DNA of 14,488 nt, taken from positions 1 through 14,488 of the forward strand of contig CAMUZC010000039.1 of assembly GCA_947165105.1 (NCBI GenBank), read 5' to 3'. This document shows, in pieces, positions 7,023 through 13,702 of the stretch (positions are counted from its first letter, which is position 1; every line of letters starts with the position of its first letter). This stretch comes from an uncultured Lachnospiraceae bacterium. GTDB taxonomy: Bacteria > Bacillota_A > Clostridia > TANB77 > CAG-508. The notes under the pieces were generated by a model. That model was not told the DNA's origin and ran no database searches. It was given only the letters and a program-made list of their open reading frames with translations. Both the position numbers and the translations under genes were made by a program.

Positions 7023-7280
7023 ATGGCTGTTGATATTAAAACGGACTTAATTAACGTTGAAGGAGGTATAAGTGAGAATTACGATAAAGTTATCGAATGC
7101 TCGAATGGATTGTTGAACGTATGCAATCATATGAGATGGGGCTATGTTACAAAGGATGGAAAAAAGATTACACCATTCAAATATGACGGACATGCTGATT
7201 TCAATGACGGGTTTGCAAGAGTAAAATATGACCGCGGTTATATGATGCTTGACGAAAATGGTGTTGAACACGAGATTTAA
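7023..7280 (+). CDS. Small WG-repeat-like protein, single repeat
   Basis: A cytoplasmic 85-residue protein. Residues 39-80 match one WG-repeat unit: WGYVTKDGKKITPFKYD, then FNDGFARVKYD, then GYMMLDENG, which is the start of a second unit without its Trp. WG repeats are usually tandem in long proteins, so a lone unit is unusual. ATG 7023 is chosen because AAAAGGAG lies upstream and the alternative start at 6948 would fall on the -35 box. There is no signal peptide. The biochemical role of this family is poorly known, and nothing here allows a specific function. It is a monocistronic unit between metK and murL with its own promoter and terminator. Confidence 0.8.
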   Translation: MAVDIKTDLINVEGGISENYDKVIECSNGLLNVCNHMRWGYVTKDGKKITPFKYDGHADFNDGFARVKYDRGYMMLDENGVEHEI

Positions 7281-7285
7281 AAAGA

Positions 7286-7320
7286 AAAAGAGGCACTCTA
7301 TTATTTAGAGTGCTTCTTTT
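7286..7320 (+). terminator. Intrinsic terminator after the WG-repeat gene
   Basis: A 15-bp stem (AAAAGAGGCACTCTA, 7286-7300, with 7306-7320, one G-U pair) has a TTATT loop and a T-rich 3' end. Confidence 0.9.
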
Positions 7321-7374
7321 CACTTTTTTATTATAATTTATTCAATTAACATATTTAGTTTTTTTCTAAATCTA

Positions 7375-7404
7375 TTGTAAAACAAGCCAATAATATGATA
7401 AAAT
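7375..7404 (+). promoter_or_regulatory. Promoter of the murL-murD2 operon
   Basis: TTGTAA (7375-7380), an 18-bp spacer and TAAAAT (7399-7404) with extended TGA. The -35 is weak and the extended -10 compensates. The implied leader is about 20 nt, ending at GGAGG and the murL ATG. Confidence 0.65.
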
Positions 7405-7430
7405 TAGTAGGAAATGGAGGCGTAAAGTTA

Positions 7431-8798
7431 ATGTTAGATAATTCAATAAAATTTAGCGAACTAAGAGAAAAATATAATACATTTATTTATGACAGTTTTT
7501 CAGTTAAAAATACTGAAGAAGAAATAATTTTTAAATTTAAATTTATAATAGAGAACTTAACAGTATTTGAGCCAGAAGTTAAAATATTAAAAAACAAATT
7601 AAATATAGATAATAGATTAATAGAAAACTGCAAAAATGCAGCTTTTCACATAGGACTTATTGAATTAATAAGTTATTGGAAAGCTACATGTTCACCAAAC
7701 GTAATTATAAAAGCAGGGTATATTAATGAAGAACAAATTAATTGGTTTAAAAAATTGTATTTTTATGGATTAGGTGAATTGTTTTATACAAATGGAATCA
7801 AAACCAATATAGATGATTTTATGAGCGTAAAATGTGAAAGTAATGATATATATGAAGATACAATAAACAACGACAATAAAGGATATTTAATTCCAATAGG
7901 TGGTGGAAAAGATTCTTGCGTTACATTGGAATGTTTAAAAAATGAAAAAGATAATTATTGTTTAATAGTAAATCCAAAACCTGTAACGCTTGATTGTGCA
8001 AAAACTGCAGGTTATGATGACGAAAAAATTGTTAAAGTTATAAGAAGAATAGACACTAATTTATTAGATTTAAATAAACAAGGATTTATAAATGGCCATA
8101 CACCATTTTCATCAATGCTTGCATTTTTGTCATATTTTATTGCAGATATAATTGGAAAAAAATATATTGCTTTATCAAATGAATCAAGTGCAAATGAATC
8201 AAATGTTGATGGCGAAAAGATTAATCATCAATATTCAAAAAGTGTTGAATTTGAAAATGATTTTAGGTATTATGCATCCAAATATTTAAAAAGAAACACT
8301 GAATATTTCAGCTTTTTAAGACCTTTAAATGAATTACAAATAGCGATGGCTTTTTCTAAATTCGAAAAATATCACCAAATTTTTAAAAGCTGCAATGTTG
8401 GAAGCAAAGGTGAGACATGGAAATGGTGCTGTAATTGTCCTAAATGTTTATTTGTTTATACAATTTTAAGTCCATTTTTATATAAAGAAAAATTGGTAAG
8501 TATTTTTGGAGAAGATTTATTTGAAAGAGAAGATTTATTAACAACTTTTGTGGAATTAACTGGAAATGGAGAAACTAAACCATTTGAATGTGTTGGGACT
8601 TTTGAGGAAGTTTGTTTTGCAATAAGTAAAACAATTTCAAAGTTAGAAGGTAAAGAATTACCATATTTACTTAAATATTATGAAAATAATTTTAAATTAA
8701 GTGATTTAGAAAATGACTTAACTAAGAACTATTATCCAGAAAATAATTTAACGGAAGAACAAACTAAAATATTGAAAGAAGAGATTTTTAATGATTAA
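7431..8798 (+). CDS. murL: UDP-MurNAc-L-Ala-L-Glu epimerase (MurL)
   Basis: MurL, known from Xanthomonas oryzae, uses ATP and Mg2+ to invert the terminal L-Glu of UDP-MurNAc-L-Ala-L-Glu to D-Glu, the wall form. Seen here in 455 residues: a PP-loop-type GGGKDS (157-162) for ATP, FINGHTP (NGH 221-223), LSNESSANES (from 249), NHQYSK (265-270), FLRPLNEL, the cysteine cluster CCNCPKC (333-339) and KPFECVG (383-389). These occur in the order I recall for Xanthomonas MurL. ATG 7431 has GGAGG 10 nt upstream; the earlier in-frame ATG 7395 lies inside the promoter. The gene overlaps murD by 8 bp, the pairing described for MurL with MurD2. Nothing is truncated. The family call rests on remembered motifs, not on a search. 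Confidence 0.92.
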   Translation: MLDNSIKFSELREKYNTFIYDSFSVKNTEEEIIFKFKFIIENLTVFEPEVKILKNKLNIDNRLIENCKNAAFHIGLIELISYWKATCSPNVIIKAGYINEEQINWFKKLYFYGLGELFYTNGIKTNIDDFMSVKCESNDIYEDTINNDNKGYLIPIGGGKDSCVTLECLKNEKDNYCLIVNPKPVTLDCAKTAGYDDEKIVKVIRRIDTNLLDLNKQGFINGHTPFSSMLAFLSYFIADIIGKKYIALSNESSANESNVDGEKINHQYSKSVEFENDFRYYASKYLKRNTEYFSFLRPLNELQIAMAFSKFEKYHQIFKSCNVGSKGETWKWCCNCPKCLFVYTILSPFLYKEKLVSIFGEDLFEREDLLTTFVELTGNGETKPFECVGTFEEVCFAISKTISKLEGKELPYLLKYYENNFKLSDLENDLTKNYYPENNLTEEQTKILKEEIFND

Positions 8799-10170
8799 TG
8801 ATTTGATTAAATATTTAGAAGGTAAAAAAGTATTAATTTTAGGTTTTGGAATGGAAGGTTATTCTACATATAGATTAATTAGAAGACATCTTCCAGAACA
8901 AAAAGTGTATATATCTGATGCTAATTCAAAGGTATATGAAAAATATGAAGATGTTCAAAAAGATGTGAATGTAGAAATAATTACAGCAGATAAGTACTTA
9001 AAAGAATTAGAAAAATATGATGTTATTATGAAAACACCAGGACTTTCTTTTAAAGATATAGATACATCAAAATTTATAGATAAAATTAAATCACAAATAG
9101 AGTTATTTTTAGAATTTGTTGATGTTTTCACAATTGGTGTTACAGGAACAAAGGGAAAGAGTACAACAAGTTCATTGATATATGATATTATTAGCAAACA
9201 ACGTGAAGATGTTCATTTGCTTGGAAATATTGGAGTTCCTTTATTTGATGAAATTGATAAATTAACCGAAAAATCTATTGTTGTTTTGGAACTATCATCA
9301 CATCAATTGGAATATGTTCAAGTGTCACCTAATGTTGCAATTTTATTAAATTTGTTTGAAGAACATTTAGATCACTACAAATCTTATGAACATTATATTA
9401 ATGCAAAGTTAAATATATGTAAATTTCAAAATGCAGATGATTATTTCCTTTATAGTATTGATAATGAATGTTTAAGAGAACATGTGGAAAAATTAAGAGA
9501 TTTTAAACAAAATGTTTTTGAAATAAGTCTTGAAGGAAATAATAAGATAAATACTACTGATAAATTAGTAATTAGAAAAGATAATACTGCTGTAACAGAA
9601 GAAGGAGAGGTTTTATATACTGATTCGGAAACTAGAAAAATACTAGGAGACCATAATTTTAATAATATTATGTTTGCTACAACAGTTGCTAAAATAATGA
9701 ATTTAGATTTGAAAAAAGCAAATGAGGATATTTATAATTTTGCACCATTAGAACATAGAATGGAATTTGTTGCGGAAATTGATGGTGTTAAATATTATAA
9801 TGATTCAATTGCGACTATTCCTGCATCTACAATTAATGGAGTTGAAACTTTAAAAAATGTTAATACTTTAATAATTGGTGGAAAGGATAGAGGTATTGAT
9901 TATAGCGAGTTTGCTGAATTTTTAGGGAATACGAATATCGAGCATTTAATTTGTCTTCCAGATACTGGTTGGAAGATTGCAGATATGGTTGTTAATGAAA
10001 ATATGGAAAAGTTTATTGTTAATAATATGGAAGAAGCGGTTAAGTTTGCTAAGCAAGTGACAAAAAAAGGAACTAGTTGTTTGTTGTCTCCTGCGGCTTC
10101 AAGTTATGGGTTTTTTAAGAATTTTAAGGAAAGAGGAAATTTGTTTAAGAAATTTGTTTTGGAGAGATAA
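8791..10170 (+). CDS. murD: UDP-MurNAc-L-Ala:L-glutamate ligase (MurD2-type MurD)
   Basis: A cytosolic Mur ligase of 459 residues. Rossmann-like N-terminal domain (VLILGFGMEGYS) for the UDP-substrate, ATP loop GTKGKSTT (119-126), ELSSHQLE, LFEEHLDHYKSYEHYINAK, LGDHNFNN, HRMEF, and a C-terminal domain with GGKDRGIDY (363-371) and SPAASSYGFF (433-442). Canonical MurD adds D-Glu. Here two stretches near the amino-acid site differ: NDSIATIPAS (337-346) instead of NDSKATN, and SSYGFF instead of the usual SxDxF form. Together with the 8-bp overlap with murL this suggests the MurD2 activity, adding L-Glu that MurL then epimerises. That specificity is an inference; the fold and Mur-ligase identity are clear. 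ATG 8791 has AAAGAAGAG upstream, within the end of murL. No ordinary terminator follows; the inverted-repeat element begins right after the stop codon. Confidence 0.93.
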   Translation: MINDLIKYLEGKKVLILGFGMEGYSTYRLIRRHLPEQKVYISDANSKVYEKYEDVQKDVNVEIITADKYLKELEKYDVIMKTPGLSFKDIDTSKFIDKIKSQIELFLEFVDVFTIGVTGTKGKSTTSSLIYDIISKQREDVHLLGNIGVPLFDEIDKLTEKSIVVLELSSHQLEYVQVSPNVAILLNLFEEHLDHYKSYEHYINAKLNICKFQNADDYFLYSIDNECLREHVEKLRDFKQNVFEISLEGNNKINTTDKLVIRKDNTAVTEEGEVLYTDSETRKILGDHNFNNIMFATTVAKIMNLDLKKANEDIYNFAPLEHRMEFVAEIDGVKYYNDSIATIPASTINGVETLKNVNTLIIGGKDRGIDYSEFAEFLGNTNIEHLICLPDTGWKIADMVVNENMEKFIVNNMEEAVKFAKQVTKKGTSCLLSPAASSYGFFKNFKERGNLFKKFVLER

Positions 10171-10171
10171 T

Positions 10172-10439
10172 GGGTAGCCGCAAAAACTATAGATTTCAAA
10201 ATGATTGGTGGGATATATATTATTTTAAAAATGTTTCCCAACAGCGCACAGAGAGTAATAATTCCTGGGCGAGTTGATTCGATTGCTGTATGGCTGTGGG
10301 AAAATTTGAGTATAAAATGATTTTTTATGTGGTCTGGGGAATTATAACTCTCTGTAGCTAGTCGGTCCCCACTTAAGCCACATTTTTAAAGTAATATATA
10401 TCCCACCAATCATTTCGAAATCTATAGTTTTTGCTACTC
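10172..10439. repeat. 268-bp non-coding element with near-perfect 57-bp inverted repeats
   Basis: The whole murD-exchanger gap is filled by this element. The left arm (10174-10233) and right arm (10381-10437) are reverse complements over 57 bases with two substitutions and one 3-base insertion (CCG/CG near 10178-10180). A weaker outer pair extends it by two bases. The two substitutions give one wobble pair on each strand, so they do not favour an RNA read from one particular side. The 147-base interior is visibly richer in G/C than the flanks and holds a second inverted repeat (18 bp, one mismatch). No clear target-site duplication is seen. Candidates are a MITE-like mobile remnant or a structured RNA; I do not recognise the family. 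It replaces the terminator expected after murD. Confidence 0.92.
10248..10355. repeat. Nested 18-bp inverted repeat inside the element
   Basis: ACAGAGAGTAATAATTCC (10248-10265) and its near reverse complement at 10338-10355 match at 17 of 18 positions. It sits roughly concentric within the 57-bp repeat, leaving a 72-nt inner loop. Confidence 0.88.
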
Positions 10440-10480
10440 TGAAGACGATAGGTTATTTTTTTTAGAAAGAGGGATTAGTA

Positions 10481-11443
10481 GTGGTAGTTTGGATTATACT
10501 AATAGTTTTAGGATTTATTTTGCTAATTAAGGGGGCAGATTTTTTAGTTGAAGGTGCAAGTAATATTGCTAAGAAGTTTCATATTCCGGAGATAATAATT
10601 GGGTTGACAATTGTGTCTATTGGAACATCAATGCCAGAGTTATTTGTGAGTATTACTTCGGCTATTGAAGGATATCCTGATATGGCAGTAGGAAATATAG
10701 TTGGAAGTAATATTGCAAATTTATTGCTTATTTTAGGAATGTCATCAATTATTAGATCTATTAAATTTAAAAGAGAAACTAGATTAATTGAAATTCCAAT
10801 GTGTTTGGGAATTTCGTTATTATTTGTGTTACTTTGTAATTTAGGACATGATATAACAAGATTTGATGCTGGAATTTTAATTGTATTATTTGTTTTGTTT
10901 ATTGTATATACAATTATAATGGCTAAAAAAGGTGAAGAATTTGATAAAGAAGAGGATGAAGAAAAAGTAGTAGATAAAGCTAAGACAAGTAAATCTACAA
11001 TTAAAGATGTTGTTTTCTTAATTTTAGGAGCAGTATTATTGAAAATTGGTGGAGATTTAACTGTAAATAATGCAGTTGAAGTTGCTAAACATTTTGGATT
11101 AAGTGAGAAATTGATAAGTGTAACAATTTTAGCTGTTGGGACAAGCTTGCCTGAGTTGGTTACTAGTGTTTCTGCTGCATTTAAAGGTAAGAGCGATATT
11201 GCTATTGGAAACATCTTAGGGTCTAACATATTCAACATGCTGTTGATAATTGGTGTTTCTGCAATGATTAAACCTATTGTGTATAATACAAGTTATAATT
11301 TAGATATGATATTTTTGATTGGTGGTACTTTAGTATTATCACTGTTCCCAATTATTCCACCTAAGAATAAAATGAGCAGGGGAAATGGTTTGGTTTATGT
11401 TTTAATTTATGTAGGGTATTTGATTAGTTTGTTTGTTAAGTGA
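10481..11443 (+). CDS. Calcium/sodium antiporter, CaCA family (YrbG-like)
   Basis: A 320-residue inner-membrane cation exchanger, probably moving Ca2+ out against Na+ (or H+/K+). It has the two inverted alpha-repeats of the family. The first has GADFLVEGASNIAKK, then GTSMPEL (48-54) and AVGNIVGSNIANLLLILG. The second has GTSLPEL (220-226) and AIGNILGSNIFNMLLIIG. The acidic Glu53 and Glu225 and the GSN motifs are the ion-binding residues of this family. About ten membrane segments are visible, with a charged cytoplasmic loop (about residues 147-172) between the halves. The start is GTG 10481 with AAAGAGGG 7 nt upstream. It has no clear promoter of its own; the inverted-repeat element lies directly upstream, so transcription may pass through it. 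Cation specificity cannot be told from sequence. Confidence 0.93.
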   Translation: MVVWIILIVLGFILLIKGADFLVEGASNIAKKFHIPEIIIGLTIVSIGTSMPELFVSITSAIEGYPDMAVGNIVGSNIANLLLILGMSSIIRSIKFKRETRLIEIPMCLGISLLFVLLCNLGHDITRFDAGILIVLFVLFIVYTIIMAKKGEEFDKEEDEEKVVDKAKTSKSTIKDVVFLILGAVLLKIGGDLTVNNAVEVAKHFGLSEKLISVTILAVGTSLPELVTSVSAAFKGKSDIAIGNILGSNIFNMLLIIGVSAMIKPIVYNTSYNLDMIFLIGGTLVLSLFPIIPPKNKMSRGNGLVYVLIYVGYLISLFVK

Positions 11444-11456
11444 TATAAATAAAGGA

Positions 11457-11486
11457 AAAGAAAGTGGACATTTGTCCACTTTCTTT
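11457..11486. terminator. Convergent bidirectional terminator
   Basis: AAAGAAAGTGGACA (11457-11470) pairs perfectly with 11473-11486, and the A-rich and T-rich outer parts serve both strands. It ends the exchanger on the plus strand and the acetyltransferase on the minus strand, overlapping the latter's stop codon by two bases. Confidence 0.88.
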
Positions 11487-11931
11487 AGATGTCATTATCG
11501 AAGAAGTACATTGAACCTTCTCCTTTTTGTACATTAAATTTTTTCGCGAGGCCAAGTGATTTTGAGTTAGTGCTGTCGATGTCAAAATAGACTCTGTATT
11601 TTTTGTATTTCTTGAGTATTTGCTCAACAGCTGCAGTTGCATATCCCTTGTGTCTAAATCTCTCATTAATAAAATAAGAAATTTCGACTTCTTTTCTACC
11701 GTCTCTTTTTCCTTTTTTTACGGCGACTATAACGCCGATAAAGGAGTGGGTTAGAGATTTTATGACATAGGCCTTTGTATCACTATCGGATAAGAGATTT
11801 GAAATTACACTCCGTGCTCTTTCAATACTATCACAATAGAATCCAGGTACGTACCTATGAACATTTTCGTCCCATGCACAGTAGAAAAAATCCTTTGCGT
11901 CTTCAGTTGTTAATTTTCTTAAGTTGCTCAT
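11485..11931 (-). CDS. GNAT family N-acetyltransferase
   Basis: A 148-residue acetyl-CoA-dependent acetyltransferase. The acetyl-CoA pyrophosphate loop is R93-HKGYA98 (motif A, R/QxxGxG/A), preceded by the strand EVEISYFIN. It is followed by the helix TAAVEQILKKY and by DIDSTNSKSLGLAKKF, where the Asn and LA-KF pattern is typical of RimJ/RimL-like members. The substrate (protein N-terminus, small molecule or antibiotic) cannot be inferred. ATG 11931 has AAGGAAG about 7 nt upstream and a good promoter further up. It is a single-gene unit, convergent with the exchanger. The internal plus-strand and alternative frames here are shadows. Confidence 0.88.
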   Translation of the reverse strand: MSNLRKLTTEDAKDFFYCAWDENVHRYVPGFYCDSIERARSVISNLLSDSDTKAYVIKSLTHSFIGVIVAVKKGKRDGRKEVEISYFINERFRHKGYATAAVEQILKKYKKYRVYFDIDSTNSKSLGLAKKFNVQKGEGSMYFFDNDI

Positions 11932-11964
11932 ATTGACACTTCCTTATAATATTATTATATATTA

Positions 11965-11993
11965 ATTATACCATATTTTTTGAATTATGTAAA
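11965..11993 (-). promoter_or_regulatory. Sigma-A promoter of the acetyltransferase gene
   Basis: Read on the minus strand: TTTACA (11988-11993), a 17-bp spacer and consensus TATAAT (11965-11970) with extended TGG. Confidence 0.88.
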
Positions 11994-12022
11994 ATTAAAG
12001 GCGATTATAGGACGTGTATCAT

Positions 12023-12072
12023 AAAAAAATGATAGAGCATAATATAAATCTTTTTGCTCTATCATTTTTTTT
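12023..12072 (-). terminator. Intrinsic terminator of asnS
   Basis: A 17-bp perfect stem (12023-12039 with 12055-12071; core TGATAGAGCA) has a 15-nt loop. On the minus strand it ends in T7, which suits the end of asnS about 50 bp downstream of its stop codon. The outer A8/T8 stretches make it symmetric. Confidence 0.9.
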
Positions 12073-12123
12073 ATTGTTATAAAATTTTCGCTTTTTGTTA
12101 AATAATTGATATAAATAATCAAA

Positions 12124-13512
12124 TTAAAAATCACAATTTCCAGGTGTTCTAGGGAATGGAATTACATCACGAATATTTTGCATACCTGTAATATACATTA
12201 ATAATCTTTCGAATCCTAATCCAAATCCTGAATGAACTGTTGAACCAAATTTACGAAGTTGTAGATACCAATCTAATTCTTCAGTATCCATTCCTAATTC
12301 TTTCATACGATTTACTAATTTATCGTAATCTTCTTCTCTTTGAGAACCACCCATGATTTCACCAGCACCAGGTACTTCTAAGTCAACTGCTGCAACTGTT
12401 TTTTCATCAGGGTTAAGTTTCATATAAAATGCTTTAATATCTTTTGGCCAGTTTTTAACAAAAACAGGACCATTGAAATATTCTGTAATATATTTTTCAT
12501 GCTCTTTTGCTAAATCTTCACCATATTCTGGCTTAAATTCCCATTCTCTATCAGCTTTTTTTAGAATATCTATTGCATCTTTATGGTCTAATCTTGTAAA
12601 AGAAGAGTTTAGTACTTTTTGTAATTTTTCAATTAATCCATTTTCAATGAATTTGTCACAGAATTCTAATTCTTCTGGACATTTTTCTAGAACAACTTTA
12701 ACAACATATTTTAAGAAATCTTCTTCAATGTTCATTAATTGTTCTAAATCACAGAAACAAATTTCTGGCTCTACCATCCAAAATTCATTAGCATGTGTTT
12801 TTGTGTTTGAATTTTCTGATCTTAATGTTGGTCCGAATGTATATATTTTTCCGAATGCATGTGCAAATGTTTCACCATGTAATTGACCTGAACCAGTAAT
12901 AAATGCTTTTTTTCCAAATATATCTTGTGAGAAATCAGTTTGTCCATCTTTTTGTGGTAATGGTTTATCTAAATCTAAAGTTGTTAATTTAAACATTTCA
13001 GCTGAACCTTCGCAGTCTGCACATGTGATTATAGGACTGTTTAAATAAACATATCCATTGTTTTGAAAATATTCATGTATTGCAAAAGCTGCAACACTTC
13101 TAATTCTGAATATTGCATTAAATGTATTTGTTCTTGGACGTAGGTGTGCAACAGTTCTTAAATATTCAAATGTGTGTCTCTTCTTTTGAAGAGGATAATC
13201 TTGTGAACTTAGGTTATCTATTGTTACATTTGTTGCTTGTATTTCAAAAGGTTGTTTAGCTTCTGGTGTTAAAACTAAGTTACCTGTGACAGCAATTGAA
13301 GAACCTATTGTTAATTTACAGATTTCTTCAAAATTAGATAAATTATCATTAAAAACAATTTGAACATTATTGAAAAATGAACCATCATTTAATTCAATAA
13401 ATCCAAAAGTTTTTGAGTCACGTACAGTTCTAACCCAACCTTCTAATTTAATTTCTTGTTTTTCATAAGATTTTGTATCTCTAAATAAATCTTTGATAAT
13501 AGTAGTTTTCAT
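12124..13512 (-). CDS. asnS: Asparaginyl-tRNA synthetase
   Basis: Charges tRNA-Asn with asparagine in the cytosol; class IIb synthetase of 462 residues. An N-terminal OB-fold anticodon-binding domain (about 1-105; WVRTVRDSKTFGFIELNDGS) is followed by the catalytic core. This has the motif 1 region (LRPRTNTFNAI), TCADCEGSAEMF, motif 2 as FGPTLRSENSNTKTH (Arg231, Glu233) and EFWMVEPE, and motif 3 as GFGLGFERLL (429-438). The C-terminal PFPRTPGNCDF is typical of AsnRS and distinguishes it from AspRS. ATG 13512 is chosen: GAAAGGAA lies 10 nt upstream, and the longer frame's ATG at 13563 falls just beside the -10 box of the promoter. The leader is only about 40 nt, too short for a T-box, so no such control is seen. 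Confidence 0.97.
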   Translation of the reverse strand: MKTTIIKDLFRDTKSYEKQEIKLEGWVRTVRDSKTFGFIELNDGSFFNNVQIVFNDNLSNFEEICKLTIGSSIAVTGNLVLTPEAKQPFEIQATNVTIDNLSSQDYPLQKKRHTFEYLRTVAHLRPRTNTFNAIFRIRSVAAFAIHEYFQNNGYVYLNSPIITCADCEGSAEMFKLTTLDLDKPLPQKDGQTDFSQDIFGKKAFITGSGQLHGETFAHAFGKIYTFGPTLRSENSNTKTHANEFWMVEPEICFCDLEQLMNIEEDFLKYVVKVVLEKCPEELEFCDKFIENGLIEKLQKVLNSSFTRLDHKDAIDILKKADREWEFKPEYGEDLAKEHEKYITEYFNGPVFVKNWPKDIKAFYMKLNPDEKTVAAVDLEVPGAGEIMGGSQREEDYDKLVNRMKELGMDTEELDWYLQLRKFGSTVHSGFGLGFERLLMYITGMQNIRDVIPFPRTPGNCDF

Positions 13513-13554
13513 AAGTTTGTGTTCCTTTCTGAAAAATTCTTTAATTATTTCTAA

Positions 13555-13583
13555 ATTATACATCGTAATACTGAAAATTGCAA
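13555..13583 (-). promoter_or_regulatory. Sigma-A promoter of asnS
   Basis: Read on the minus strand: TTGCAA (13578-13583), a 17-bp spacer and consensus TATAAT (13555-13560). Its position shows that translation starts at 13512. Confidence 0.8.
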
Positions 13584-13622
13584 GTATTTTTTGTTAATTG
13601 GAGAGGTTCAAAAATTAATAGC

Positions 13623-13651
13623 TTTACAATAAAAATTATTATTGATATAAT
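13623..13651 (+). promoter_or_regulatory. Sigma-A promoter of the secreted CHAP-like protein gene
   Basis: TTTACA (13623-13628), a 17-bp spacer and consensus TATAAT (13646-13651) with extended TGA. It diverges from the asnS promoter, with about 40 bp between the two -35 boxes. Confidence 0.88.
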
Positions 13652-13702
13652 CTCTCAAAAGGGCAGTATATCTTAAATGTAATAAAAAACTAAGGAGTAT
13701 AT

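Noticed and set aside
10438..10463. Rho-independent terminator using the right arm of the inverted repeat
   Set aside because: The T8 run is about 18 bases beyond the end of the stem, too far for a standard intrinsic terminator.
10171..10480. Metal riboswitch (yybP-ykoY or NiCo type) upstream of the cation exchanger
   Set aside because: None of the conserved internal loops of those classes can be found; the segment is dominated by the 57-bp inverted repeat.
10171..10480. CRISPR array or retron msr/msd
   Set aside because: There are no regularly spaced direct repeats, and no cas or reverse-transcriptase gene lies in the window.
10579..11238. 219-codon open frame on the minus strand within the exchanger gene
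   Set aside because: It mirrors the AT-rich, hydrophobic codons of the CaCA exchanger, has no ribosome binding site or promoter, and its translation resembles no family.
11436..11666. 76-codon minus-strand frame overlapping the acetyltransferase
   Set aside because: An alternative frame of the GNAT gene that runs through the convergent terminator; it has no start signals.
12473..12886. 137-codon plus-strand frame inside asnS
   Set aside because: It is antisense to conserved AsnRS motifs, is Ser/Phe-rich as expected of an antisense shadow, and has no ribosome binding site.
13513..13583. T-box leader for asnS
   Set aside because: The promoter-to-start distance is only about 40 nt and no AGGGTGGNACCGCG-type element is present.
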